NCBI GenBank assembly: GCA_963697455.1
Contig: CAVOOI010000035.1
Location: 124,001-188,000 of the forward strand
Length of the DNA: 64,000 nucleotides
Direction of reading: 5' to 3'
From: JAFEDN01 sp963697455
Lineage (GTDB): Bacteria; Pseudomonadota; Gammaproteobacteria; Coxiellales; Coxiellaceae
Part shown: piece by piece, positions 44,255 through 53,398 of the stretch
How the letters are laid out: each line of letters opens with the position of its first letter
Numbering within the stretch: the first letter of the stretch is position 1
Translations under genes and position numbers: made by a program
The notes under the pieces: generated by a model
Databases searched by the model: none
What the model was told of the DNA's origin: nothing
What the model saw: only the letters and a program-made list of their open reading frames with translations

Positions 44255-45544
44255 TTACTTCAATTGAGTAGGGAAATAAGTTTTTCCACCCGAAAGTGGC
44301 AAGGGCACACGAGTGGTGCCCGGCATACTTAAAGGTTGATTTTGCAAACTGCGCACTGCTAAATAGGCAAAGATTTGTGCTTCCATAGCTTGACTGTTCC
44401 AGCCTGCTGCATCGGCGGTTTGAATTAATGGCGAAGAATTAAGCCGCTGTTGCAAACGCTGATTTAATTCGCGTCTTATTACTGGGTTATGCCAGCCGCC
44501 GCCGGCTAGTATCCAGTACTGGGGTAGATTAACATCTAATAATTGCAAGCTGTTGACTATCGAATCAGCAGTAAAAGCTTCTAAAGTGGCGCAAGCATCT
44601 TCGATCGATAATTCCTCCAGTTCTGGAATTAATATCATATCATTGATATCCAATGATTTCGGCGGAGCTTTAAAAAAATAATTTTCCGCATTTTGGATGA
44701 TGCTGGACTCGTATAATGCTGCCAATACCGAGGCGTGAATTCGTCCTTGTTTACCATATTTTCCATCCAGGTCCATGTGCTCTCTACCCTGGGTGCGCTG
44801 TCTTATTAGCCGATCAATCAGGCCATTACCCGGGCCAGTATCAAAAGCGATGAGGTCTGATTCATTAGAACTATTCACTAGCGTTATATTCGCAATGCCG
44901 CCGCAATTGACGATTGCGACTGGAATTTTTTGATCGCGTACCGCTAATGCATGATGATATAAGGGGGCAAAAGGCGCTCCCTGTCCTCCTGCGGCGACAT
45001 CGCGGCTACGAAAATCATTGACCACAGTAATATTTAAAAAATCAGCGAGCCATTGTCCATTGCCGACGATGATCGAGATTTTTTTTGCGGGCTGATGAAA
45101 TAATGTTTGGCCATGATAACCGACTACATCAATTTGACTTGCAGAATAATGAGTCTTTGCCAACAAATTTTTTACTGCCAGTCCGTGTAGATGAGTAGAA
45201 TGTTGGATTACCTCAGTTAAGGTAATTGGGAGAAAACTATTTTTACCGTGGAAATAGGTGCAAAGCTCGTTTATTTTTTTAGGAATATCGGCATCGGCGA
45301 TTTTTAATTCGGCTGTTAAATAGTCGTGAGTTCCTTGCCAATAATAAGATTCGGCTTCAGAAAAATTTCCCTGACAGCTGCGGACAGAATATTCCGCAGC
45401 TTTTAACAGAATTTTAAACTCTGGAGTATACGCAAGAAAAGTGTCGCCTAAATCTAAAATCTCCCGAGGTGAACCGTCAGTTGATAATAGCGCGGCATCA
45501 ATGCCGTCCATCGACGTTCCACTCATCAAACCGATACTTAACAT
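44255..45544 (-). CDS. anmK: Anhydro-N-acetylmuramic acid kinase
   Basis: AnmK phosphorylates and opens 1,6-anhydro-MurNAc during peptidoglycan recycling. The protein starts LSIGLMSGTSMDGIDAALL, the family's phosphate-binding signature, and has HGQTLFH, NCGGIANIT, FDTGPGNGLID and LAGGGWHNPVI motifs. At 429 residues it is longer than the roughly 370 of the E. coli enzyme, mainly from an extra 50-residue region after residue 45. GGAGA precedes the ATG, 15 bp after the SDR gene. Confidence 0.93.
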   Translation of the reverse strand: MLSIGLMSGTSMDGIDAALLSTDGSPREILDLGDTFLAYTPEFKILLKAAEYSVRSCQGNFSEAESYYWQGTHDYLTAELKIADADIPKKINELCTYFHGKNSFLPITLTEVIQHSTHLHGLAVKNLLAKTHYSASQIDVVGYHGQTLFHQPAKKISIIVGNGQWLADFLNITVVNDFRSRDVAAGGQGAPFAPLYHHALAVRDQKIPVAIVNCGGIANITLVNSSNESDLIAFDTGPGNGLIDRLIRQRTQGREHMDLDGKYGKQGRIHASVLAALYESSIIQNAENYFFKAPPKSLDINDMILIPELEELSIEDACATLEAFTADSIVNSLQLLDVNLPQYWILAGGGWHNPVIRRELNQRLQQRLNSSPLIQTADAAGWNSQAMEAQIFAYLAVRSLQNQPLSMPGTTRVPLPLSGGKTYFPTQLK

Positions 45545-45559
45545 AATATCTCCAATGCA

Positions 45560-46279
45560 CTATCTCAGAGTTTCACCGCCGTCGACGTATAAAGTACTGC
45601 CGGTGGTGTAAGTATTGGTCATTAAATAAATCGCGCTCATCGCTACTTCTTCCGGAACGCCAATTTTTTTGACAGGCAGCCCTTTGGCGGTTTTTTCAAA
45701 AAAAGCTTTGCGCTCTTGTTCCGATATACCAGAAAATACCGGAGTATCAATAATGCCGGGTGAAATCACATTAACTCTAATAGGGGCCAACTCTACGGCC
45801 AAAGCACGGCCTAAAGATTCGATTGCGCCATTGATGGAGCTGGGGATGGTCGCCCCCACTATCGGTCTTTGGCTCCAGCAGCCAGCGAATAAAATGATCG
45901 AACCGCCTGGATTTAGGTTATGGAAGCCGTATTTAACCGAGTAGTATTGTCCCCAAAATTTGCTGTGGAAGGAAGCTTGCTCATCTTTTTCTGACATTGA
46001 GCCAAAAGTACCCCAGGAAACCGTTGCGCCAGGGGTTACGATATGATCAAACTTGCCGATTTTTTGGAAAAAAGATTTGATTTGCGCCGGTTCTGAAATA
46101 TCCAGCGGCTGTGTTTCTACGGCTTTTCCTAATGCTTGCTGCGTGCGAGTTAATTTATCGGCGCTGCGGCTGGCGATAATAAGCTGGGCCCCTTGGCTTA
46201 TGCAAGCTTTTGCGATCCCATAGCCAATTCCTGAGGTTCCGCCGATAACGACTATTTTTTTCCCGGTCAAATCAAACAT
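45560..46279 (-). CDS. Atypical short-chain dehydrogenase/reductase family protein
   Basis: The 239-residue Rossmann protein has the nucleotide-binding GGTSGIGYGIA motif near the N-terminus and the late NVISPGIIDTPVF and YVDGGETLR motifs of classical SDRs. The catalytic YxxxK is missing: the aligned segment reads PSSINGAIESLGRALA, with Pro and Asn in place of Tyr and Lys. Similar AxxNGAxExL variants exist among SDR-like proteins, so this is probably a stable divergent subgroup rather than decay. The start is ATG 46279 (GGAG 7 nt upstream), not the GTG 3 bp earlier. It is followed by anmK. Confidence 0.85.
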   Translation of the reverse strand: MFDLTGKKIVVIGGTSGIGYGIAKACISQGAQLIIASRSADKLTRTQQALGKAVETQPLDISEPAQIKSFFQKIGKFDHIVTPGATVSWGTFGSMSEKDEQASFHSKFWGQYYSVKYGFHNLNPGGSIILFAGCWSQRPIVGATIPSSINGAIESLGRALAVELAPIRVNVISPGIIDTPVFSGISEQERKAFFEKTAKGLPVKKIGVPEEVAMSAIYLMTNTYTTGSTLYVDGGETLR

Positions 46280-46327
46280 CACAATACTCCTATAATTTAT
46301 GGCTTGGAAACTAAATTCTAAATTAAT

Positions 46328-46336
46328 TGCTATACT
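46328..46336 (+). promoter_or_regulatory. Extended -10 promoter of kup, possibly leaderless
   Basis: TGCTATACT contains an extended -10 (TGn plus TATACT at 46331-46336). Transcription would start at about 46343, exactly the A of the kup ATG, and there is no Shine-Dalgarno. Confidence 0.5.
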
Positions 46337-46342
46337 TACTCA

Positions 46343-48226
46343 ATGCATTTTCCTGAAATCATAAAATTTAAGCAATACTCGCCATTGGCATTAGTGGCGT
46401 TAGGGGTAGTATTTGGGGATATTGGCACCAGCCCTTTATATACTATGTCGGCCTCTTTGCATGGCTTATTCATTGGGCAGGATAATGTATTAGGAGTCTT
46501 GTCTTTAATTTTTTGGGTACTCATTCTAATCATCTCCACTCGTTACCTCAGCGTTTTCTTACAAGCAGATAATCGAGGCGAGGGCGGAGTTTTGGCGCTG
46601 CTAGCCTTGTTAAAGAGACAAAAAAGTAAGTTTTACCGTAAATTATTTTGGTTGGGAGTTTTAGGTACGGGTTTATTGCTAGGCGACGGTATGTTAACTC
46701 CAGCGATTTCAGTGTTGAGTGCGGTAGAAGGTTTAAAAGTAATTTCACCCCATATTTCTCATTATATAGTGCCAATCACTTTGGGAATATTGCTGGCTCT
46801 ATTCTTCGGCCAGCGCTTTGGCACTGGAAAAATTGGTCATCTATTTGGCCCAATGATATTAATCTGGTTTCTGGTGATCGGGGTGTTAGGCGCTTTCCGA
46901 ATTGTGCAAAATCCGATAGTGATCTATGCCGTTAACCCCTATTATGCGTTTAAGTTTTTTTATTTAAACGGCTGGACTGCATATAAACTATTAGGGGGTG
47001 TTTTCTTGGTGGTGACAGGCGCGGAAGCGCTTTACGCCGATCTGGGCCATTTTGGTAAAACGCCTATTCGTATAGGGTGGTTTGCAGTAGCTTTGCCCGC
47101 GCTGCTACTCAATTATTTTGGCCAAGGGGCTTATTTAATTCATTTTCCGCAAGCGATCAACAATCCGTTTTACTTAATGGCGCCAGCTTGGTTTTCCTAT
47201 CCATTATTAATTATCGCTACAGTGGCCACAGTGATTGCATCGCAATCAGTGATTACTGCTAGTTTTTCACTGGCTAAACAAGCGATGTTATTAAATTTAT
47301 GTCCGCGTTTTTTAGTGGTTCAGACTTCTACAGTTGAGTATGGACAGGTTTATGTGCCAAAAATTAATTTTATTTTAGCGCTGGGAACTTGTTTGCTGGT
47401 GTTATTTTTTCAAAGTTCGGGAGCCTTGGCGGGAGCTTATGGTCTTGCGGTTAACTTAGTCATGGTGATTGTCGCGATATTCGTCATCATGATTGCGCAT
47501 CAATTTTGGAATTGGTCAGCGGGGAAAATAGTGCGAATTTTTTCCATTTTCTTATTAGTGGATATTTTATTTTTAGGCGCTAATTCACATAAAGTATTAG
47601 AGGGTGGGTGGATTCCATTGGTATTCGCCGGTGTTTGCGCGGTAGTTATGATGACTTGGTACAGGGGCAGGCGAGTATTACGCTCTTCATATTATATGAA
47701 TAAAATAAACTTAAAAGAAGTGATCGACGAATTTAATCAGGCAGACCTGCATTATCTGCCTAAAGCAGCAGCTATTTTTATAACCGACCCTTGTGATCAC
47801 AGCGGAGGTAGTTTTCTGCACTACTTAAAGCAGATTCAAATTTTACCGGAAAATATTTTAATAGTCAGTGTGATCATGACTGAATACCCGCATGTTGCCA
47901 GCCGCGATCGTTTCGAGATAGAAAAAATCTCCGAACATATTTACCGGTTAAGATTATACTTTGGATTTATGCAAACAATTGATGTGCCCAAAGCTTTAAA
48001 ACACGCTTGCAAAATGGATTATTTACCTTTTCGTTTAGATGTGGACCATATTCTTTATTTGGTCGAAACCATTGAAATTAATATTACCCATAAAAAACGG
48101 CATGGTATGCGAATGTGGCAAAAAAAGATTTTTAAAGCGTTGATGCGAAGTTCCGCAGTGGATTTTAAATTTTTCCGGTTACCGCATACTCGAACTATCA
48201 GTCTGGGCACTTCCTGCAATATTTAG
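46343..48226 (+). CDS. kup: Low-affinity potassium transporter Kup
   Basis: Kup is a proton-coupled K+ importer of the inner membrane. The 627-residue protein begins with the signature ALVALGVVFGDIGTSPLYTM, has about twelve membrane segments (for example LLGDGMLTPAISVLSAVEGL and VTGAEALYADLGHFG) and a cytosolic C-terminal domain of about 170 residues. Length is typical of the family. It is transcribed alone. Confidence 0.96.
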   Translation: MHFPEIIKFKQYSPLALVALGVVFGDIGTSPLYTMSASLHGLFIGQDNVLGVLSLIFWVLILIISTRYLSVFLQADNRGEGGVLALLALLKRQKSKFYRKLFWLGVLGTGLLLGDGMLTPAISVLSAVEGLKVISPHISHYIVPITLGILLALFFGQRFGTGKIGHLFGPMILIWFLVIGVLGAFRIVQNPIVIYAVNPYYAFKFFYLNGWTAYKLLGGVFLVVTGAEALYADLGHFGKTPIRIGWFAVALPALLLNYFGQGAYLIHFPQAINNPFYLMAPAWFSYPLLIIATVATVIASQSVITASFSLAKQAMLLNLCPRFLVVQTSTVEYGQVYVPKINFILALGTCLLVLFFQSSGALAGAYGLAVNLVMVIVAIFVIMIAHQFWNWSAGKIVRIFSIFLLVDILFLGANSHKVLEGGWIPLVFAGVCAVVMMTWYRGRRVLRSSYYMNKINLKEVIDEFNQADLHYLPKAAAIFITDPCDHSGGSFLHYLKQIQILPENILIVSVIMTEYPHVASRDRFEIEKISEHIYRLRLYFGFMQTIDVPKALKHACKMDYLPFRLDVDHILYLVETIEINITHKKRHGMRMWQKKIFKALMRSSAVDFKFFRLPHTRTISLGTSCNI

Positions 48227-48232
48227 CAATCT

Positions 48233-48670
48233 TTAGGGTATGGCTGAATTAAGATTAGGGCTCGGGCTAGGGCTGATTTGAGTCCTGGTTTTGGTACATT
48301 CAAATCCGCTAGCGGTAATATTGCAAGTATCATAAGGCCAGACATTATTGCGCGGGCCTACACTTAAATCACCCGAGGTGCATTTTAAGTACCAGGTATT
48401 GGTGCTTGCGAAATAATGCGCGGCTAAAGGTGTGGTGGTTACCGGTAAGTTCTTGGGCGTGAAGTAAGAATCACCGTTTATCCATAGCCGCCACAGATGT
48501 TTGTTCCACTCACCCTGGGCAAATTTATCTCCTGCCGAGTTAATCCATCCGAAATAATAATATATTTCATTAGGATTCAGGGTTGGGCAGGTAAAAGTCT
48601 CCGCTGAGCTAATATTGGCGGTAGACACAGCGCCCACTAAAATTAAAGCATTTAATATACCTTTATTCAT
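48233..48670 (-). CDS. Small exported hypothetical protein
   Basis: The 145-residue protein has a signal peptide (MNKGILNALILVGAVSTANISSA, with cleavage before ETF). The mature part is aromatic-rich (EIYYYFGWIN, HLWRLWINGDSYF) with four cysteines (TCP, LKC, DTC, FEC), suggesting two disulfides. Similar short proteins with this layout occur in Legionella-like bacteria, but I cannot name a family. It lies 7 bp from the convergent kup stop. Confidence 0.7.
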   Translation of the reverse strand: MNKGILNALILVGAVSTANISSAETFTCPTLNPNEIYYYFGWINSAGDKFAQGEWNKHLWRLWINGDSYFTPKNLPVTTTPLAAHYFASTNTWYLKCTSGDLSVGPRNNVWPYDTCNITASGFECTKTRTQISPSPSPNLNSAIP

Positions 48671-48731
48671 AATTTTTCCACCTTTATAAGAAATATAGCA
48701 TAGAAATTGTTCAATTTCTTTGCTGACTATC

Positions 48732-49436
48732 CTACTTGTCCGACTTCTTTTTTTTGGCGATAAAATTATTTAAGGCTTCCACAAATAGTGAAAAACAAAC
48801 TGCAAAGTATAGATATCCACGCGGGACGCTGAAATGAAAACCATCTGCTATTAGTATCATGCCAATAAGCAGTAAAAAACTTAGAGCAAGCATTTTAATC
48901 GTGGGGTGACGATTGATAAAACGAGTGAGTGGTTCGGTTGCTAATAACATGATTAAAATAGCCACTGTAATTGAGAGCGCCATTATCCAATAACGTTTAG
49001 TCAGTCCGATTGCGGTTAAAATGCTATCCAGAGAAAAAATGATATCAAAAATCGCGATTTGGGTGATGACCGCAAAATAATTAGCGTATTTAGAGGGACG
49101 GTATTGTTGACGGCCGGCTAATTCCACCTCGGTATGAATTTCGTGAGTGCCCTTAACTAATAAAAATAGCCCGCCGCCGATTAAAAAAAAATCATGCCAG
49201 GAGAGATCGAGACTAAAGAGCCGAATAATGGGTTTAGTTAATCCAATAATCCAAACCACGCCTGCCAGTAAGATCAAACGGGTTACCCAAGCTAACATTA
49301 GGCCTACCCGTCGAGCGCTTTTTTGCTGGTGTTCGGGTAAACGGCCACTGAGAATGGAAATGAAAACCAGATTGTCGATTCCTAAAATTGATTCGAGCAA
49401 AATCAGGGTGAGCAGGCTGAATAGAATATCTAGCAT
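48732..49436 (-). CDS. TerC family integral membrane protein
   Basis: The 234-residue protein (start MLDILFSLLTLILLESILGIDNLVF) has about seven membrane segments with the acidic residues typical of TerC (ESILGIDNLVF and FSLDSILTAIGLT). Family members have been linked to tellurite resistance and manganese export. The ATG at 49436 lies inside the msrA stop region, overlapping it by 7 bases; a longer 5' extension in this frame would run far into msrA and is rejected. Confidence 0.9.
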   Translation of the reverse strand: MLDILFSLLTLILLESILGIDNLVFISILSGRLPEHQQKSARRVGLMLAWVTRLILLAGVVWIIGLTKPIIRLFSLDLSWHDFFLIGGGLFLLVKGTHEIHTEVELAGRQQYRPSKYANYFAVITQIAIFDIIFSLDSILTAIGLTKRYWIMALSITVAILIMLLATEPLTRFINRHPTIKMLALSFLLLIGMILIADGFHFSVPRGYLYFAVCFSLFVEALNNFIAKKKKSDK

Positions 49437-49933
49437 TTGCGTTTTGGTATAATAGCGCAGTGGGCGATATGGTGTTTTTCGCAATAATTTTGATGATATT
49501 CTTCTGCGGGATAAAATGTAGATGCTGCGATAATTTCAGTGACGATTGGATCTGGGTAACGTCTGGATTCTGCTAAAGCTAATTTGCTCTCTTGAGCGAT
49601 TTTTTGCTGATCTTTATCGTGGTAAAAAATAGCTGAACGATATTGAGTGCCCGTATCTGGACCTTGGCGGTTCAGAGTAGTTGGGTCATGATTTTCCCAA
49701 AAAATCTCTAATAATTGGCGGTAAGAAACTTGATCTGGGTCAAACGTGATTTCTATTGCCTCAGCATGCCCGGTTTTATCAGTGCAAACTTGAGCATAAG
49801 TAGGCGCATCAGTATGCCCGCCAATATAACCGACCCGGGCGCCGGTCACCCCGTCAATTTTACGAAATACGCTCTCTACTCCCCAGAAACATCCGGCGGC
49901 GAAAGTAGCTTTGTGCGTTGGTTGTGAACTCAT
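49430..49933 (-). CDS. msrA: Peptide methionine sulfoxide reductase MsrA
   Basis: MsrA reduces methionine-S-sulfoxide in oxidised proteins. The 167-residue protein has the catalytic GCFWGVE motif (Cys around residue 15), GYIGG, YRSAIFYHDKDQQ and EDYHQNYCE-like C-terminal sequence. Length suits the short form. It is divergent from the lipid ABC operon with only 19 bp between start codons and is translationally coupled to the TerC gene. Confidence 0.95.
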   Translation of the reverse strand: MSSQPTHKATFAAGCFWGVESVFRKIDGVTGARVGYIGGHTDAPTYAQVCTDKTGHAEAIEITFDPDQVSYRQLLEIFWENHDPTTLNRQGPDTGTQYRSAIFYHDKDQQKIAQESKLALAESRRYPDPIVTEIIAASTFYPAEEYHQNYCEKHHIAHCAIIPKRKC

Positions 49934-49952
49934 ATTATGATAATATCGCTAG

Positions 49953-51071
49953 ATGACGTCGTTTGCAATTATTGAGTTAAGCCAGGATGGTCAGACGCTG
50001 AGTTGCGCTGGGGAGTGGACGTTGTCTGGTATAAAAGTGTTGCCTTCACGCGTTGCCATTCTGCCTTCTGATCGCGATCTGTATCTTGATGCGGCAAAGA
50101 TTTCGAATCTGGATACTGTGGGCGCTTTTCGGTTGCATCAATTCATTAATGACTTTAAAGCCGCCGGTAAAAAAGTTATCCTTTCCGGGCTAAACGCGAA
50201 ACATCAAGTTATTTTTGCCCTCGTTGAGTCTAAGCTTAAAATGTTTAAGTTTGATGCGGTGGTCTCTCCTAAGACTCATTCCTTACTAGAAGTTTTAGGG
50301 CGCTGGGGGGTTAGTAAATATAATAATACGCTTTTTTTCCTGGCCTTTTTAGGCGAAATTGTGCTGCAATTTTGTAAGATGCGCGCCCATGGCGCACAAA
50401 ACCTTTGGCTCTCAGGTTTGAAAATTATCCAAACTGCCGGCTGCCAAGCGTTGCCGATTGTGGCTACAATGAGTTTTTTAATCGGTATTGTTTTGGCTTA
50501 TCAGTTAGGTATGCAATTAAAAATCTACGGCGCGGATATCTATGTGGTGGAAGCCTCAGGTATAGCGATTTTGCGCGAATTCGCGCCTTTAATGACATCA
50601 GTGCTTATCGCCGGACGCACCAGTACCGCGTTTGCTGCATTAATTGGCGCCATGAAAGTCAACAATGAACTAGATGCTTTAACGACTATGGGCGTCTCTA
50701 CCGTTGAACGTATTGTACTGCCTAGAATAGTGGGATTAATGATCGTTTTGCCTCTGTTGGTAATCTGGTCTGATATTTTTAGTGTACTGGGTAGTATGAT
50801 TATGGCGAAAAGCCAGTCGGCCATCGGTTATCGGGCCTTTTTGGAGCGTTTTGGTGAGGAAGTTTATCTTCGGCACTATGTCCTGGGTTTAGTAAAAACC
50901 CCCGTATTTGCCTTTATTATTGCTACTGTGGGCTGCTTCCAAGGATTTCAAGCAGGTATTACTGCCGACAGTGTCGGTGTAAAAACTACTGCAGCAGCGG
51001 TGCAAGCGATTTTTTTAATTATTGTCGCCGATGCCTTTTTCTCAGTTTTATTTAGCTGGCGAGGTCTATGA
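49953..51071 (+). CDS. Lipid ABC transporter permease, MlaE family with N-terminal STAS domain
   Basis: The 372-residue protein joins an N-terminal STAS domain (about 1-105, IIELSQDGQTLSCAGEWTL ... LYLDAAKISNLDTVGAFRL), which corresponds to MlaB, to an MlaE-type permease (about 115-372) with the signature LAYQLGMQLKIYGADIYVVEASGIAILREFAP and later GRTSTAFAALIGAMK. Together with the ATPase, MCE protein and lipoprotein that follow, it forms an inner-membrane machine moving phospholipids across the envelope. The TGA overlaps the next ATG (ATGA). Confidence 0.93.
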   Translation: MTSFAIIELSQDGQTLSCAGEWTLSGIKVLPSRVAILPSDRDLYLDAAKISNLDTVGAFRLHQFINDFKAAGKKVILSGLNAKHQVIFALVESKLKMFKFDAVVSPKTHSLLEVLGRWGVSKYNNTLFFLAFLGEIVLQFCKMRAHGAQNLWLSGLKIIQTAGCQALPIVATMSFLIGIVLAYQLGMQLKIYGADIYVVEASGIAILREFAPLMTSVLIAGRTSTAFAALIGAMKVNNELDALTTMGVSTVERIVLPRIVGLMIVLPLLVIWSDIFSVLGSMIMAKSQSAIGYRAFLERFGEEVYLRHYVLGLVKTPVFAFIIATVGCFQGFQAGITADSVGVKTTAAAVQAIFLIIVADAFFSVLFSWRGL

Positions 51072-51823
51072 GCGATTCGGCAACGGAAACTATTATTGAG
51101 GTTAATGGCTTAAAAAATTTTTTAGGCGATCGATGGGTGCATAAGGATATTAATTTAACCATTAACAAAGGGGAAATTGTTGGTATCATTGGCGGCAGTG
51201 GTTGTGGGAAAACTACATTATTACGCACATTGTTGAAACTGATGCGGCCTACTGAGGGATCTATTAAAATGTTTGGCACAGACATTTTTCGCTGTACTGA
51301 ATCGCAGTTTTTGCAAGTACAAAAACGCTTGGGGGTGTTATTTCAAAGTAATGCGCTATTTAGTTCGTTGACTCTATTAGAAAATGTTTTGTTCCCGCTT
51401 AAAGAACATTCGCGGCTGCCGGCTGCTATGCAAAAAGACATTGCCTTATTAAAAATTGTGCTGACTGGTTTGGAAATGGAAGCTGCGGCAAAATATCCGG
51501 CTGAACTCAGTGGTGGTATGCAAAAGCGCGCCGCATTAGCCCGGGCTATTGCCTTAGATCCTGAGTTATTATTTTTAGATGAACCAAGCTCAGGCTTGGA
51601 CCCGAGTAGCGCGGCGGATTTAGATCAATTAATTTTGCAATTGCGGAAGAGTCTAGGGCTTACCATTGTCATTATTACCCATGATTTGGATACGTTGTGG
51701 ACGGCAACAGATAGAGTAATATTTTTGGGGGAGGGCAAAGTGCTAGCTTGTGGGCCCATGCAACAAGTGATTCAGCAACCGCACCCTTCAATTCGTGAAT
51801 TTTTTAAGAAAAGGCAACAATAA
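51068..51823 (+). CDS. Lipid ABC transporter ATP-binding protein, MlaF-like
   Basis: The 251-residue ATPase has Walker A IGGSGCGKTTLL, Q-loop GVLFQSNALFSSLTLLENV, signature LSGGMQKRAALARAIA, Walker B LLFLDEPSSGLDP and switch His in IITHDLD. The GGMQKR signature and the phrase LFQSNALF are typical of MlaF/TTG2A-type lipid transporters. It overlaps both neighbours by 1-4 bases. Confidence 0.94.
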   Translation: MSDSATETIIEVNGLKNFLGDRWVHKDINLTINKGEIVGIIGGSGCGKTTLLRTLLKLMRPTEGSIKMFGTDIFRCTESQFLQVQKRLGVLFQSNALFSSLTLLENVLFPLKEHSRLPAAMQKDIALLKIVLTGLEMEAAAKYPAELSGGMQKRAALARAIALDPELLFLDEPSSGLDPSSAADLDQLILQLRKSLGLTIVIITHDLDTLWTATDRVIFLGEGKVLACGPMQQVIQQPHPSIREFFKKRQQ

Positions 51824-52728
51824 TGGATACGAAAGCCAACTATGTGGTAGTAGGAATATTTGTTCTGCTTTTAACTGCGATCATGATCGTTGGGTTTGTC
51901 TGGTTGTCCGGATTTTCTAATCATAAAGCTTATCAAACTTATTTGGTCTATGCTCGAGGTGGAGTAACGGGTTTGACTATGAATAGTCCCGTGCTGTTCA
52001 ACGGTGTTCGGGTCGGCTCGGTAGATAAAATCGAGTTAGACGCCAGTAACCCGCAATTTGTTAAATTGTATTTGAAAGTGGAATCGTCAACTCCTATCGG
52101 TCAAAGTACTGTCGCTACCTTAATCCCTCAAGGTATTACTGGCTTAGTGTATGTTGGATTAGAAGCGCAAAGCGCTTCCGCGGCGCGTCTGCAACCTGAA
52201 AAAGGTCAGCCGTATGCGATTATTCCTTATAAAAAGCCTTTGCTCACTCAACTCTCGGAAGCTCTTCCAGAGCTGACCCAAAATATGGGAGAAATCGCTG
52301 GAAAATTTAAAAAAACTTTTAGCGATAAAAATTTAATGAATATCTCTGAAACATTAAATCATTTGAATAATATTACCGAGAATTTGGATAAACAGTCGAA
52401 CAATATTAGCAGCAGTATGAATTCTTTAAATACTTTATTAAAAAATGGCGCAACATCAAGCCAACGTTTTGATAAAACTTTAATTCAGGCGGAGGGGACG
52501 TTCAATGCCATTCAGCAGGCAGCTAATCAATTGAAGAAATCCACTATCCAAATCAGCCTGAGCGTTAATAATCTGAATCAGCAAATGATGCCTAGCGTCG
52601 AAGAGTTGGTGGCCAGACTAAATGACACTAGCGCTAATTTACAGCAAATTAGCCAAGATTTAGAAACTAATCCTGCTATTCTGATTCGTGGCAAGCAGCC
52701 GCCCCCACTTGGCCCTGGAGAAAAATGA
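51823..52728 (+). CDS. MCE (MlaD-type) substrate-binding protein
   Basis: The 301-residue protein has one N-terminal membrane anchor (YVVVGIFVLLLTAIMIVGFVW), an MCE domain (about 38-118: GVTGLTMNSPVLFNGVRVGSVDKIELD) and a long helical, coiled-coil-like C-terminus (about 140-290) that is much longer than in MlaD of E. coli and resembles PqiB/YebT-type or other long MCE proteins. It probably forms a hexameric periplasmic channel for lipids. Confidence 0.92.
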   Translation: MDTKANYVVVGIFVLLLTAIMIVGFVWLSGFSNHKAYQTYLVYARGGVTGLTMNSPVLFNGVRVGSVDKIELDASNPQFVKLYLKVESSTPIGQSTVATLIPQGITGLVYVGLEAQSASAARLQPEKGQPYAIIPYKKPLLTQLSEALPELTQNMGEIAGKFKKTFSDKNLMNISETLNHLNNITENLDKQSNNISSSMNSLNTLLKNGATSSQRFDKTLIQAEGTFNAIQQAANQLKKSTIQISLSVNNLNQQMMPSVEELVARLNDTSANLQQISQDLETNPAILIRGKQPPPLGPGEK

Positions 52729-53330
52729 TGAAAAATTGCTATAAATTTATGGCCGTCGCAATAATGCTATCCCTTTCATTGGCGGGGTGTGCCGTGAAAA
52801 TGCCGCCAGAGTCAACCTACGTGTTGACTGTTCCCACTACCGCCGTTTTACAATCTCCACAAACCCGTTACGTTTTGCTGGTAAGCGCAACTACTGCTGA
52901 TCCTGGTTACAATACCAAGCGCATCATTTATGTAACAGCGCCAGCGCACTTGCGTGAATTTTCGCGTAATGTTTGGGTAGCGCCTCCCGCGCAAATGTTA
53001 ACGCCGCTGCTAGTTGCCAGTATTGAATCGAAACAGTATTTTCGTGCAGTCGCCATGCCGCCGTTTGCAGGCAGCAGTGACTATCGTTTAGATACACGGT
53101 TAGTAGTTCTACAACAAGAATTTATGCAGCCGGTTAGCCAGGTCCGTTGCATTGTGCAAGTATTGTTAACGAATAACAAAACCGGAAAAGTTATCGCTGC
53201 GCGCCGATTCCAGGCCGTTGTGCCCGCGCCCGGCAACAATCCCCAAAGCGGTGTAGCCGCCGCCAACCAAGCCGCTTCCCAAATTAGCGAGCAAGTAGCG
53301 CAATTCGTAATCGCCAATATCCAAAAATGA
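52725..53330 (+). CDS. ABC-type transport auxiliary lipoprotein (PqiC-like)
   Basis: The 201-residue protein has a lipoprotein signal with lipobox LAGC (MAVAIMLSLSLAGC, Cys at about residue 23). The mature part, beginning AVKMPPESTYVLTVP, and the RRFQAVVPAPGNNPQSGVAA region followed by NQAASQISEQVAQFV are typical of the ABC_trans_aux/PqiC family, outer-membrane-anchored partners of MCE systems. It is the fourth gene of the operon. Its last 95 or so bases are duplicated, in diverged form, at 56185-57490. Confidence 0.88.
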   Translation: MMKNCYKFMAVAIMLSLSLAGCAVKMPPESTYVLTVPTTAVLQSPQTRYVLLVSATTADPGYNTKRIIYVTAPAHLREFSRNVWVAPPAQMLTPLLVASIESKQYFRAVAMPPFAGSSDYRLDTRLVVLQQEFMQPVSQVRCIVQVLLTNNKTGKVIAARRFQAVVPAPGNNPQSGVAAANQAASQISEQVAQFVIANIQK

Positions 53331-53398
53331 TCGTACAGTCATTCGCCAGCAATTTCCGCCTTGGAAGGCGACAATGTAGGGTTCTTAGCCTGAATTTG

